Shown piece after piece: positions 53,065-62,069 of a DNA stretch of 64,000 bases (position 1 is the stretch's first letter; each line of letters starts with the position of its first letter). Source of the stretch: Candidatus Saccharimonadota bacterium (GTDB lineage: Bacteria; Patescibacteriota; Saccharimonadia; Saccharimonadales; Saccharimonadaceae); contig JAFWNB010000004.1 of the NCBI GenBank assembly GCA_017545505.1, positions 62,001-126,000 on the forward strand. Reading direction: 5' to 3'. Below the pieces are notes generated by a model. That model did no database searches and was not told where the DNA came from. It worked only from the letters and a program-made list of their open reading frames with translations. Both the position numbers and the translations under genes were made by a program.

Positions 53065-53739
53065 TTATATAGCTTCAGAAATCGAAAATATTGGCGAAAT
53101 ATGTTCGTCAATATTTTTGATTTTGGCGACCGTTTTTAGTTTATTAGTCAGAATTAAACGCATAGCTTTAATCTCGTTTGCAGTAATTAAACCATTTTCT
53201 TTTTCTTTCAAGGATTTTTCGTAATAATCCCATTCGTATTTTTTTGTTGGCTCTAATCTATTTCCTTCTATATCACGGTATAAATTAATTTCTTCTCCTG
53301 AAGATTTTTTTATATTAAAGTTTATCCAGGTTTTAATTAAATTCAAATTTGTATTATCATTCAAGGCCTCCATAGATTGATCAACGATATCGTAATATTC
53401 CGGGTTATCGGAACTGTCTGATAACTGATTGATTTTTTTAAGAATAGATGTTGCGAGCTCGGTGCGAGAATAATCTTTAATAATATTGCCGAAGTATTTA
53501 ATCATTTTTGCACCCGTAATAACGCCTAGTTCCCCTTTGCCACGATGAATATTAAAATCAATTCGTGTTAGCATCTCTATGCTACCGGCAAGTTTAGACT
53601 TTTCTTTTCGTACTCCTTTCGCAATTGCGGACACTTTACCATTCGGAGTAATAATATTCAAAATACGGTCGGCTTCGCCATAATTCGTGCGACGCAAAAC
53701 ATAGCCCATAGTCCTAACATCATGCGTAATTTCTGACAT
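53065..53739 (-). CDS. recO: DNA repair protein RecO
   Basis: 224 aa. N-terminal OB fold (GYVLRRTNYGEADRILNIIT, GKVSAIAKGVRKEKSKLAGS), then the helical C-terminal domain; the Cys zinc site present in some RecO proteins is absent. Loads RecA on SSB-coated DNA. It overlaps the response regulator gene by 20 nt, so recO is the third gene of a two-component operon; its stop directly abuts the convergent ppa. Confidence 0.85.
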   Translation of the reverse strand: MSEITHDVRTMGYVLRRTNYGEADRILNIITPNGKVSAIAKGVRKEKSKLAGSIEMLTRIDFNIHRGKGELGVITGAKMIKYFGNIIKDYSRTELATSILKKINQLSDSSDNPEYYDIVDQSMEALNDNTNLNLIKTWINFNIKKSSGEEINLYRDIEGNRLEPTKKYEWDYYEKSLKEKENGLITANEIKAMRLILTNKLKTVAKIKNIDEHISPIFSISEAI

Positions 53740-54064
53740 ATTTTTTAATCTCCTCTGGAGTCATAGTATCCTTATTTAGAACACCTACGACACCATAACT
53801 CGACAAATCTTTTTCTCTTAAATCCAATGAAGAAACAACGACGACCGGTATTTTGGCGGTATCACTATACGAAACGAGTTCATTTAAAAAAGTAAAACCA
53901 TCTGGGCCATCAAGTAGAATATCCAAAAATATCAGATTTGGCATTACACCATTAATTATTTCATTCATCGCATCAATGGCGTTCGAAAAAATTTTGACAG
54001 GCGATTTTATTGCCCTAGCGATACATTTCGCCATAATTTTATCATCTTCTATTACGTAAATCAT
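53720..54064 (-). CDS. Single-domain response regulator (receiver only)
   Basis: 114 aa CheY-like receiver. Acidic pair ED (6-7), phospho-acceptor Asp48 in LIFLDILLDGPDG, Ser/Thr switch VVVSSL and Lys98 in VLNKD. There is no output domain, so it must act through protein contact. It overlaps the kinase by 1 nt and recO by 20 nt. Confidence 0.9.
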   Translation of the reverse strand: MIYVIEDDKIMAKCIARAIKSPVKIFSNAIDAMNEIINGVMPNLIFLDILLDGPDGFTFLNELVSYSDTAKIPVVVVSSLDLREKDLSSYGVVGVLNKDTMTPEEIKKYVRNYA

Positions 54065-54744
54065 TAAAACAGACTCGCTTGCCGAGAAATTGGCAAATTA
54101 ACAAAAAAACTAGTTCCGTCACGATGGCGAACGGCACCAACTTCTGCATGCATAAAATTTGAAAATTTTGATGCAATATATAACCCTAAACCAGAAGAGC
54201 CTGGGCGCATTGCAATAGATGTAGGTTTTGATATCCAACCACGTTTCATTTCGCGCCAAACATCCATAGGCAAAGCTGGGCCATAATCTCTGACTATGAT
54301 TTTAACTCTGCCACTATATTCTTTAACAATCAATTCAGCGCGTGTATTTTCTCCGGAATAGTGCATCGCGTTTAGAAGAAAATTGTAAACCACACTATGA
54401 AGTAAATCTTTATTTGCAGTCACTAGTTTTGAGCGGTTAGAATATTTAATAAACAAATCTCGTTTGTTAAAAATAAATAAATGATTTAATTCCCTAGTGA
54501 CGTCGTCACAAACCGCACGAACTGCGACTGGCTCCATTTCGAATAAACCATCTTTGAGGCGACGAATTTTAATAAGATCATTGACTTGTTTAATGGCGCG
54601 ATCAGACACGGCAATCATTTCGTTTCGGATTTCTTCGTTAGTGCTATTCATTTCGTCAAAGGATAGAGCGAGCTGACGCAAAACCGCAAGCGGAGCTTTA
54701 AGCTCGTGCGCTGCTACCAAAATACCATCTACCTCACTCTCCAT
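54064..54744 (-). CDS. Soluble histidine kinase without sensor domain
   Basis: 226 aa. H-box at His13 (AAHELKAPLAVLRQL) begins almost at the N-terminus, so there is no sensor or TM part. HATPase: N-box VVYNFLLNAMHYSGE, G1 VRDYGPALP, G2 GSSGLGLYIASKF. The input must come from a partner protein. First gene of the kinase-receiver-recO operon; TATAAT at 54751-54756, 6 nt before the ATG. Confidence 0.9.
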   Translation of the reverse strand: MESEVDGILVAAHELKAPLAVLRQLALSFDEMNSTNEEIRNEMIAVSDRAIKQVNDLIKIRRLKDGLFEMEPVAVRAVCDDVTRELNHLFIFNKRDLFIKYSNRSKLVTANKDLLHSVVYNFLLNAMHYSGENTRAELIVKEYSGRVKIIVRDYGPALPMDVWREMKRGWISKPTSIAMRPGSSGLGLYIASKFSNFMHAEVGAVRHRDGTSFFVNLPISRQASLF

Positions 54745-54764
54745 AGATTAATTATAGCACGAAA

Positions 54765-55508
54765 CTATTCGTTGAAAGAGACTGTTTCTAGGAGCTTGTC
54801 AAAATCTGCTTGGAATAAGACTGAATCTGTCTGAAGAATGACGGTTTTATCGCGAATCTTGAACGTTACGATGAATCCATTTAGATCTGTATCTGGAATA
54901 GTGCCAGAATAACGGTTGCCGGTAATACCATTAAAAGTGATTGCAGACATAGTAAGGTTTGAATTTTTTCTTTCTATAATTCTTTGGTATGAGGCCGTAA
55001 CATCATCGAAACTAGCATTACGAATCGTAACCCTAAGAGCATTAATTGTATCTTTACCTACGGCATTCACTTGATTTGGATTGAAATAAGCGTTAAAATC
55101 GCCACCAGAGGAAGCGTCTGCTGCGACATAAACACTCCAGGTTTTTGGATATTCGAATGTCAACTGACCATAATCTGCTGGACCCGCAAAGGTTTTATAT
55201 GGATACTTTTCGCGTTCCATAAATTCAGCTTCGTCTTTTTGAGCTTGTTCGTCTTTTGCTTTAGCAACCGCTACATCAATTTGCCCTTGTACATCTGTAC
55301 TTACATCGCTATATTGAAGCGTCATCCAGACAAAGAGCCCGAGAAATGTAAGTGCAATTAAAGAAAGGGCGATAATAACAATAGTTTTTATTAAACCGGA
55401 ATTGTCTTTTTTAAAAACTGGTTGAGGGTTGGCCTGCTGAACCATTGGCTTGACTGACTCCGGTTGATTTATTGGTTGAGAAAGTGATGGGATTTGATAA
55501 TTATCCAT
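54765..55508 (-). CDS. Single-pass membrane protein, unknown extracellular domain
   Basis: 247 aa. A Pro/Gln/Ser-rich cytoplasmic N-terminus (IPSLSQPINQPESVKP), one TM helix (LIKTIVIIALSLIALTFLGL), a charged coiled spacer (AVAKAKDEQAQKDEAEFMER) and an extracellular domain (LTFEYPKTWSVYVAADASSG...) that resembles a PsbP/Mog1-like fold found in lipoproteins. Function unknown. TATAAT is 6 nt before the ATG. Confidence 0.7.
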   Translation of the reverse strand: MDNYQIPSLSQPINQPESVKPMVQQANPQPVFKKDNSGLIKTIVIIALSLIALTFLGLFVWMTLQYSDVSTDVQGQIDVAVAKAKDEQAQKDEAEFMEREKYPYKTFAGPADYGQLTFEYPKTWSVYVAADASSGGDFNAYFNPNQVNAVGKDTINALRVTIRNASFDDVTASYQRIIERKNSNLTMSAITFNGITGNRYSGTIPDTDLNGFIVTFKIRDKTVILQTDSVLFQADFDKLLETVSFNE

Positions 55509-55525
55509 AAGTTTATTATAGCATA

Positions 55526-55723
55526 CTATTTAGAAAAATCTTGTTCTAATACTTCAATTTCGTTCTTGAGCTCATTTAAATCATTTTCGATTTCTTTTGC
55601 GAGCTTCGCGGCTTCTTTATATTTATCTACTGCGTTTTCTAATTTAAAATCGTCGGAATGGAACCATTCGACTTTCTTGTCTAATTCACTAATCTTTTGG
55701 TTCAAGCTAAGTTTTTCGCTCAT
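55526..55723 (-). CDS. xseB: Exodeoxyribonuclease VII small subunit
   Basis: 65 aa, two helices: SLNQKISELDKKVEWFHSDD and KLENAVDKYKEAAKLAKEIE, the XseB pattern, although the usual F-E-x-A-L-x-x-L-E opening is altered (WFHSDDFKLENAVDKYKEA). It overlaps the xseA stop by 17 nt. Confidence 0.85.
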   Translation of the reverse strand: MSEKLSLNQKISELDKKVEWFHSDDFKLENAVDKYKEAAKLAKEIENDLNELKNEIEVLEQDFSK

Positions 55724-56867
55724 ATATCTCCTTTATTTCGGCATTTATATTATTATTGATTGTAGTTATCTTAATTAATTCTCCCGGCGAAATCTTTCCG
55801 CTCAAGATTACATAGCCCTGTTTTAGTACTTTTTCTGGGTTTAAAACCTCAAGTAGTCTTATGGCTTGAGCGATTTTTTCTTTTATCTTTTGATATTCAT
55901 GATCAATTGCTTGAAAAGCTGAAGAAAGCTTTTCGGAATTTGCGGTGATTGTTGGCTGTATATATTTAGACACCAAACTAGTTGAAATTTGTTTAATTTT
56001 GGTGGCATTATTCATGCGCTCATGATTTATTATTTCGGATATTCTGCTAGCTACCGATCGCATCTGAATATTAATATTGGAAATCTCTGCTTTTTTGTCT
56101 TTAGTGATTATTTCGGCGGCGTTGGAGGGAGTGGAGGCGCGGACATCTGCTGCCAAGTCAGACAATGATTCGTCAATTTCGTGTCCTATACCAGTGATAA
56201 TAGGTATTCGCGATGCAGCAATTGCGCGCACTAATGCTTCATCATTAAAGGCGGATAAATCATCAGCTGAGCCACCGCCGCGTAAAATTGCAATTGCTTC
56301 TACGTCACTACGTTCGTTAAAATAGTTTAAAGCACGAATGATTTGGTCTGGAGCATCCATGCCCTGCACTTGCGTATGTGCTACTTGCACTTTAATTCCA
56401 CCCCAACGCGCATTGATGATTTTAATAAAATCTGCATAGCCGGCAGCCTGAGTACTAGAAATAACACCGAGCTTCGAAATGTTTTCTGGTAATGGACGTT
56501 TTTTAGCTGGATCAAATAAACCTTCGCCAGCTAATTTTTTCTTTAATAGTTCATACGCTTTTTTTAGGCTTCCTTCTCCAACTGGCTGGAGTTTTAATAC
56601 CGTCACTGAAAACTTCCCCCATTTAGTAAGTTTCGGTAGGCCGCGGATAACTATTTTCATACCATCTTCCAAGGGAATTCTCAAATCCCAAACTGGCATA
56701 AAACAAGAAATGCTAGATTCTTCATCTTTTAGGTCAAAAAATACCCATTTACCTTGGTTTATTTTAAAACTAGCCACTTCTCCTTCAATTAGTGTGTCAC
56801 TAAAAGAGTATTCTAAAGCTTGATTTGTGGCTGCGATAAATTCTGTCGGAGTAAGTTTAGGATTCAT
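55707..56867 (-). CDS. xseA: Exodeoxyribonuclease VII large subunit
   Basis: 386 aa. N-terminal OB fold (LIEGEVASFKINQGKWVFFD), then the catalytic domain with LGVISSTQAAGYADFIKII, AILRGGGSADDLSAFNDEAL and ITGIGHEIDESLSDLAADVR, ASTPSNAAE, and the coiled C-terminus. Degrades ssDNA with XseB. It overlaps xseB by 17 nt and the membrane protein upstream by 11 nt. Confidence 0.94.
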   Translation of the reverse strand: MNPKLTPTEFIAATNQALEYSFSDTLIEGEVASFKINQGKWVFFDLKDEESSISCFMPVWDLRIPLEDGMKIVIRGLPKLTKWGKFSVTVLKLQPVGEGSLKKAYELLKKKLAGEGLFDPAKKRPLPENISKLGVISSTQAAGYADFIKIINARWGGIKVQVAHTQVQGMDAPDQIIRALNYFNERSDVEAIAILRGGGSADDLSAFNDEALVRAIAASRIPIITGIGHEIDESLSDLAADVRASTPSNAAEIITKDKKAEISNINIQMRSVASRISEIINHERMNNATKIKQISTSLVSKYIQPTITANSEKLSSAFQAIDHEYQKIKEKIAQAIRLLEVLNPEKVLKQGYVILSGKISPGELIKITTINNNINAEIKEIYERKT

Positions 56868-57903
56868 TTTTACCTTTGATTGCTTTATAATACGGAATTG
56901 AACCCGAAATAATTGTAAAGAGAAGTGTTATTACGCGCGTCATTACCGTCACAATGGTTGCGGTTGGAAAATCGACACCAAGAGCAATCATGACGCCTGC
57001 CATACCAAGTTCATAAAGCCCATAAGGGACTATTCCGTCAAATACTGAGCCGATGGCTTCTCCGACCATAATATATGCTAAAAGTTCTGGACGCCCTAGG
57101 GAAATTGCTACTATCCAGTAGGTACCGACTTCACATAAACTATAAACAAAGCCCCAAATAGCAGGTTTTTTGAGATATTTTTTATTATCTCTAGCAATTT
57201 TTACGCTATTATGAATATCTGAAAAATAATCTTCGATTATTTCGTGTTTGATTAATTGTTTTTTGTGGCCAAATGTAACTATTCTAATAATTATATTGGT
57301 TGTTTTTTCGAGAATCGAGGAAATTTTTTCAATACGAGATTTTTTAATGGCTACAAATATAACAAACCACAGAAATGCAAAGACTGCTAAATTCATCAAT
57401 AAGGAAACTGGTATAATCCACCTTGCTTCATCCGGGATTAGATTAAAAGCTAAAAGTACAATAATTGCAATTAGGGCCTGCATATAATTAATAACGGTAG
57501 TAACGGCGTAACGAAATAGATAAAGAAAACTTGCCTGCCCGGCAGAAACATTATAAGGAGATAATCTATATGTTAAAAATGCTAAACCGCCAATACCGCC
57601 AGCCGGCACGGCGTGATTGACAAAGTTTAATTCAGTAGAAATACGTAATATTTCCTGATTGGAAAATTTTTTAACATCACGCTGGTGCGACAAATATGAA
57701 AAAAAGATTTGCCCACAGGCAAAATACATAAATAATTGTTCTGGAATTAATAATAGGAGTACAAAAACATTGGTTTCTTGTAAGTGTCCTAGTGTTTCTA
57801 GGATGTCTGGCCAATTTTGATAGATAACATAGCCGACCAAAATAGCGGTCAGAATAACTAGAATCGTTCGAAAAGAAAACCACTTACGTTTTTTGGCAGC
57901 CAT
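56857..57903 (-). CDS. LPG synthase TM-region (AglD/MprF-like flippase domain) protein
   Basis: 348 aa, about eight TM helices, no soluble domain. NFVNHAVPAGGIGGLAFLTY and VGEAIGSVFDGIVPYGLYELG are the repeated Gly/Pro-rich motifs of the UPF0104/LPG_synthase_TM family. Members move or modify lipid-linked molecules; the substrate is unknown. TATAAT 6 nt before the ATG; first gene of an operon with xseA and xseB. Confidence 0.85.
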   Translation of the reverse strand: MAAKKRKWFSFRTILVILTAILVGYVIYQNWPDILETLGHLQETNVFVLLLLIPEQLFMYFACGQIFFSYLSHQRDVKKFSNQEILRISTELNFVNHAVPAGGIGGLAFLTYRLSPYNVSAGQASFLYLFRYAVTTVINYMQALIAIIVLLAFNLIPDEARWIIPVSLLMNLAVFAFLWFVIFVAIKKSRIEKISSILEKTTNIIIRIVTFGHKKQLIKHEIIEDYFSDIHNSVKIARDNKKYLKKPAIWGFVYSLCEVGTYWIVAISLGRPELLAYIMVGEAIGSVFDGIVPYGLYELGMAGVMIALGVDFPTATIVTVMTRVITLLFTIISGSIPYYKAIKGKNES

Positions 57904-57956
57904 AGGTTAATTATATCACAAAAATAACGTTAATATTTTGCACGTCCGGAATACGT

Positions 57957-58229
57957 TTATCTAACTTCTACGCGAATTCTTGGCAAAGATTTACCAGAAA
58001 AATGAGTTTTCTTGGTTTTGACAAAAGTAACTACACCATCCTTTGCGGCATGGATAGTAAAATTACGGGACATATAAGTGCCAGGGCCGGCGATTTTTGT
58101 GGCGCCAGTTTGACGAACTAAGACTTCGCCATTTTTAACTTTTTGGCCACCAAAACGCTTAACGCCAAGACGCTGACCAGCATTATTGTGAATGTTTTTG
58201 GCGGTACCGCCAGCTTTTACGTGTGACAT
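57957..58229 (-). CDS. rpmA: 50S ribosomal protein L27
   Basis: 90 aa. SHVKAGGTAKNIHNNAGQRL and GEVLVRQTGATKIAGPGTYM identify L27, though the very N-terminus departs from the usual AHKKxxGSSRNGRDS. No cleavable Firmicute-type leader. It abuts the methyltransferase stop, so they are co-transcribed; rplU (L21), the common partner, is not adjacent. Confidence 0.93.
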   Translation of the reverse strand: MSHVKAGGTAKNIHNNAGQRLGVKRFGGQKVKNGEVLVRQTGATKIAGPGTYMSRNFTIHAAKDGVVTFVKTKKTHFSGKSLPRIRVEVR

Positions 58230-59369
58230 TTACTTTTTCCTTAATATTATTATATCTCTCGCGACGATTTGATCTTCTCGATGATAAAGAAGCCCCTCGC
58301 GCGATTTATTATCAACATTATACCCCATATTTTGAATTTCGTCAATAATATCTAGCCGTTCATACTCTCTATTTTCGCGCAGCCAAGCTGGCGCCGCCAC
58401 GACAACTGGTGTATTCGGCTTGATTTGTTCGGCAAGATTTTTTAAAAAGCCTTTGATGATCGTGCCGCATTCTTGTTTTTGCTCTTTTAATTCTATTTCG
58501 GAGGGAATTTTTGCAAATGGCTTACCAAGATAGCCCTCACAAGCTACGGCGTCAATGGGTTTAGTCCATTTAAATGATACTGCGTCACCTTGCGCTAATT
58601 CAAAAGGCATATTTTCGGGGCCGGGTCCCTCACGCCCGTCTTCACGGGGTTCGGGCCCTAATTCTCGGCAGCAGCCTCCGAAATGCCCCGAAAACAGCCT
58701 TTCTGAATTAGCTATAAGCCATTTCAAATTCTTTTCACTGTACTTAATCATTCTGTCGTTGATGTCGGTGCCGTAGGCGCGGTAGCCCATGAGCAAAGCT
58801 TCTTGCAAAACCACGCCGGTACCACAGAAAGGATCTAAAATGACTGAATCGGGTTTTAATGGGCCGCAGAGGTTAATTAGGATTTGAGCTAGCTTTGGTG
58901 GCAACATACCAACTTTAGCGTCACGAGCGGGACGCGCTTGGTCGCGTTTAGTATATGAATCAATATCTTGCACGCCAATTACTCTATACCATTCATCATC
59001 AACTTTTATTAACTCGACTTTGCGTGGATTTTTGCCATCTAGGCCGTTATGAAGTGATGTTGCGGTAGATAAAACGGCATCTTTGTTCTCTACTACGCGT
59101 ACAGAACGCTCATGGCGAACAAGAATTTTTTTGAGTTTCAAAGCCTCACTTGAAGCTGTTTTGCGGGATGCTTTTTTTGAATAATCGCTGACGCCGATAG
59201 TAATCTTGCCAGTTGGTAAATTTTGTAGAAATTCCAATGGTTTGATGGAAAGTTTTTCGGCAAGTTTAAGGACGCCACCAAGCCTATCAATATCAAGCGG
59301 GAAGTTTTGCGCTTCGAGCTCGGCAATTGATATTTCTGGTTGGCGTCCTAAAACTGCTAGATATTTCAC
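58230..59369 (-). CDS. Trm11-like RNA methyltransferase with an in-frame insertion
   Basis: 379 aa, GTG start. N-terminal substrate domain with a THUMP-like look (GKITIGVSDYSKKASRKTAS), then RDQARPARDAKVGMLPPKLA and a SAM fold: VILDPFCGTGVVLQEAL, YRAYGTDINDRMIKYSEKNL. The catalytic DPPYG motif of Trm11 reads CEGYLG here, so the reaction is uncertain (tRNA guanine-N2 methylation is the family expectation). Residues about 220-259 are encoded by a GC-rich hairpin insertion (58594-58712) rich in Gly, Glu and Arg, absent from the family pattern. TATAAT lies 6 nt before the GTG. rpmA follows directly. Confidence 0.78.
   Translation of the reverse strand: MKYLAVLGRQPEISIAELEAQNFPLDIDRLGGVLKLAEKLSIKPLEFLQNLPTGKITIGVSDYSKKASRKTASSEALKLKKILVRHERSVRVVENKDAVLSTATSLHNGLDGKNPRKVELIKVDDEWYRVIGVQDIDSYTKRDQARPARDAKVGMLPPKLAQILINLCGPLKPDSVILDPFCGTGVVLQEALLMGYRAYGTDINDRMIKYSEKNLKWLIANSERLFSGHFGGCCRELGPEPREDGREGPGPENMPFELAQGDAVSFKWTKPIDAVACEGYLGKPFAKIPSEIELKEQKQECGTIIKGFLKNLAEQIKPNTPVVVAAPAWLRENREYERLDIIDEIQNMGYNVDNKSREGLLYHREDQIVARDIIILRKK
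58594..58712. repeat. In-frame inverted-repeat insertion inside the Trm11-like gene
   Basis: Two 28-nt arms (58594-58621 and 58685-58712) are near-perfect inverted copies, differing by one indel-and-substitution cluster, around a 63-nt GC-rich core that folds into its own hairpins (CCCGT/ACGGG; TCGG/CCGA). The reading frame stays open through it. It resembles palindromic elements known to insert in coding genes of Rickettsia; homology to those is not claimed. Confidence 0.75.
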
Positions 59370-59384
59370 TATTTAATTATATCA

Positions 59385-60719
59385 CTACTTATTAAAGCCT
59401 ACACTGTGCTTTTTACGACTAATGATACCAGCCGTTATTAATGCGAGAGTGACACCTACTGGCAACGCTATACCAAAGATTAAGCTAGCATTATCATGTT
59501 CGCCGGTAAAGTAACCTGTATCTGGAGCGATAATTCCGTTATCGTTAATCGCAGTGAATGTAATATCGCTATTTACAGCTACATTTTTGATTTGATCATC
59601 CGTAATCTTGGTACCGGCCTTAATCACGGTACCATCTTTTAAGGTTACATCAACATCCGCAATCCAGTATTGAAGAGTATAGCCTTCGTTCGGCTTTTCG
59701 GTGGAGCCAGTTGGATTAAGACCAGCTATTACATTCTCATTTTTAATACCAGTGATCGTGCCATTCTCATCGGATTTATAGTTTACTACATATTGTTTAG
59801 CGTAGTAATTTAAGCCGCTACCAGCTGGTCTAACGTAGCCATAAACCATATCTAGACCTTGTTCTTGGGTGTCTGTATCGATTTTTACGAAAATATTACT
59901 GTTGGAGTTATGTTCTTGAATTGTTCCAGTTTGACTAAACTCTGAGTAAATATAATTGCTGCCATCGACATACATGTTTTTTAATGGATTACCGTCGCTA
60001 GGTTGCAATGATGCGGCGGAAACTGCATACATATTACTTGGTTTTAATTGACTACCGGTATTTAAAATCTTATAAGATTGAGCTTGATCAATATCTGTAA
60101 TACCGAAGTATAATCCGTTCGACGCAAAAGGAGTCGTCTCGCCTTTTTTATTTAGTTTTATTTCGGTCTCAACAAAGATTTTACCAGGTTCACTTACTTT
60201 TAAGGCTTTAATGCCGTCAATTCTGTTAGAACATTGAGCATCCGAGAAAATACTGAAACCTACAAATAACCAACCGTTATTTTTATTAACTCCAATTGTC
60301 ATACTTTCATTATCTTCAACTAAACTCTGGAGATCTTCTAGAACAGCGCTTTTAATCTTAACATTAGAAACGTATTTTGTGCCAGTAATAGTATAACTAA
60401 TATTGTCGGTAGCAGAAATACTATCATTAGTCTGGACTTTAAAATAGCGAATTGGATCGCATTTTCCCCAGTCGGCATAGCCATCTTCCCATTTACCATA
60501 ATTTGAAAAAGTTAGATTTTTACCATCATCGTCCGTAATTAACGGCGTTAAACCATTAATTAGTGTCGGATTGATATTGACGTTGCTGGCGTCTAATGGA
60601 GCACCACCTTCGTAGTCCATATTATATATGTTTGCTGCAGAAACACTTGCTGAGCTCAAAAAACCCGCCGCAAGAATTGCCGATGCCAGCAAACCTTTAT
60701 TTATGTTTATTTTTTTCAT
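59385..60719 (-). CDS. Secreted surface protein with APDTG sorting-like signal
   Basis: 444 aa. Signal peptide MKKININKGLLASAILAAGF...VSAAN, a beta-rich extracellular region, a domain near residues 330-390 (VDVTLKDGTVIKAGTKITDD) like listerial/MucBP-type wall repeats, then A398-P-D-T-G-Y, a TM helix (FGIALPVGVTLALITAGII) and the basic end SRKKHSVGFNK. The motif-TM-basic tail layout matches LPxTG anchors with APDTG as in the adhesin at 18578. Function unknown. Confidence 0.8.
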   Translation of the reverse strand: MKKININKGLLASAILAAGFLSSASVSAANIYNMDYEGGAPLDASNVNINPTLINGLTPLITDDDGKNLTFSNYGKWEDGYADWGKCDPIRYFKVQTNDSISATDNISYTITGTKYVSNVKIKSAVLEDLQSLVEDNESMTIGVNKNNGWLFVGFSIFSDAQCSNRIDGIKALKVSEPGKIFVETEIKLNKKGETTPFASNGLYFGITDIDQAQSYKILNTGSQLKPSNMYAVSAASLQPSDGNPLKNMYVDGSNYIYSEFSQTGTIQEHNSNSNIFVKIDTDTQEQGLDMVYGYVRPAGSGLNYYAKQYVVNYKSDENGTITGIKNENVIAGLNPTGSTEKPNEGYTLQYWIADVDVTLKDGTVIKAGTKITDDQIKNVAVNSDITFTAINDNGIIAPDTGYFTGEHDNASLIFGIALPVGVTLALITAGIISRKKHSVGFNK

Positions 60720-60763
60720 GATAATTATCCTTGTTTTTGTTTTGTATAACCTTTTATGTTTAG

Positions 60764-60792
60764 AATATACTACACAAAAGGCTATTTGTCAA
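60764..60792 (-). promoter_or_regulatory. Promoter of the APDTG surface protein
   Basis: Minus-strand TTGACA, 17 nt spacer, TATATT; leader of about 38 nt with an AAGGATAATT ribosome site. Confidence 0.65.
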
Positions 60793-60810
60793 TCCTCTTG
60801 TGCTTATTAA

Positions 60811-62046
60811 TTATTTAACGACCGCAAATTTGTTTTTGCCTTTTTTGATGATGGCGGTCTGATTTAATTCTATGTCGTCCGAAACTTTAATACCATTGAG
60901 TGAAATTGCGCCTTGAGCGATAAATTCGCGAGCCTTTTTCTTGGATTCGGCAAGTCCTGTCGTAGCAAGAGCATCGACTAAACTTGTACCTTTTTTGATA
61001 ACTGGTAAGTATTCGGTAAATTCGATAATCTCATCTTCGGAAAAACTAGTGAAATCTGTGTTTTTATCAAATAATACCTTTGTGAGGTTTTCGATTGCGT
61101 TGGCGTTTTTGGCGCCGTGTACTATTTCTGTGACGCAGCGTGCAAGAGTTCTTTGCGCGAGGCGTTTTTCGGGAGCTTTTTGATGCTTGGCAATGATACT
61201 TTCTATCTCTTCTTTATTTAATAGTGTGTAAATTTTCATTAAGTATTCAACCGATTCGTCAGGCTGATTGAGCCAGAATTGATAAAAGTCAAAGATAGAT
61301 GTATAATTTCCGCCACCATTGTCTGAACTCGCTAGCCAAATAGCATTCCCTTCGCTTTTGCCGAATTTGCGGCCAGTGATTGGGTCGATTACAAGCGGAG
61401 TAGACCAGACATCGGCTTTGCCGTTTTCTAGTCGCTTAATCAAATGAATACCACTAGTACAGTTGCCGTATTGGTCGGCACCACAAAGTTGCATACCAAC
61501 GCCATACTCGCGATAAAGATGCAAAAAATCATAACCTTGGATTAGTGAGTAAGAGAATTCTGCATAACTAATACCAGAGCCACCTTCGCCGATGCGTGCT
61601 TGGACGAATTGACGATCTAGGAGTTGGGTCATGGAAAAAACTTTACCGACTTCGCGTAAGAAATCTAGATATTTCATATCACGGAACCAATCGTAATTAT
61701 CACACATCGTGACATTATCGGATTTAATAACGTTCTCGATTTGAGCTTTAATACATTTTTTATTATGTTCGATTTCTTCGAGAGGTTTTAATTCTCTTTC
61801 TCCATTGTCTTTTGGATCACCGATTTGGCCAGTAGCACCGCCAACTACTAAATATGGTTCATAGCCATGACGTACAAAACAGGCGCACATCATAAGTGCA
61901 GCTAAATTACCAATAGTTAAAGAATCTGCTGATGGATCTGCTCCCCAATAGAACTTTTTGTTCTCACGAGTATCTAAGTCTGCTGGGTTTTCGATTGTGG
62001 TTTCGGCTTTGAAGCCACGATAGATGAGTTCTTCTGATAATTTCAT
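60811..62046 (-). CDS. tyrS: Tyrosyl-tRNA synthetase
   Basis: 411 aa class I enzyme. HIGH-like site in GADPSADSLTIGNLAALMM, tyrosine pocket QLLDRQFVQARIGEGGSGIS and EFSYSLIQGYDFLHLYREY, GADQYGNCTSGIHLIKRL, KMSKS-like KFGKSEGNAIWL, and a C-terminal S4 RNA-binding domain (TGLAESKKKAREFIAQGAIS). TATAAT 6 nt before the ATG. Confidence 0.95.
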   Translation of the reverse strand: MKLSEELIYRGFKAETTIENPADLDTRENKKFYWGADPSADSLTIGNLAALMMCACFVRHGYEPYLVVGGATGQIGDPKDNGERELKPLEEIEHNKKCIKAQIENVIKSDNVTMCDNYDWFRDMKYLDFLREVGKVFSMTQLLDRQFVQARIGEGGSGISYAEFSYSLIQGYDFLHLYREYGVGMQLCGADQYGNCTSGIHLIKRLENGKADVWSTPLVIDPITGRKFGKSEGNAIWLASSDNGGGNYTSIFDFYQFWLNQPDESVEYLMKIYTLLNKEEIESIIAKHQKAPEKRLAQRTLARCVTEIVHGAKNANAIENLTKVLFDKNTDFTSFSEDEIIEFTEYLPVIKKGTSLVDALATTGLAESKKKAREFIAQGAISLNGIKVSDDIELNQTAIIKKGKNKFAVVK

Positions 62047-62069
62047 AAAGCTATTATATCATACTTAAG

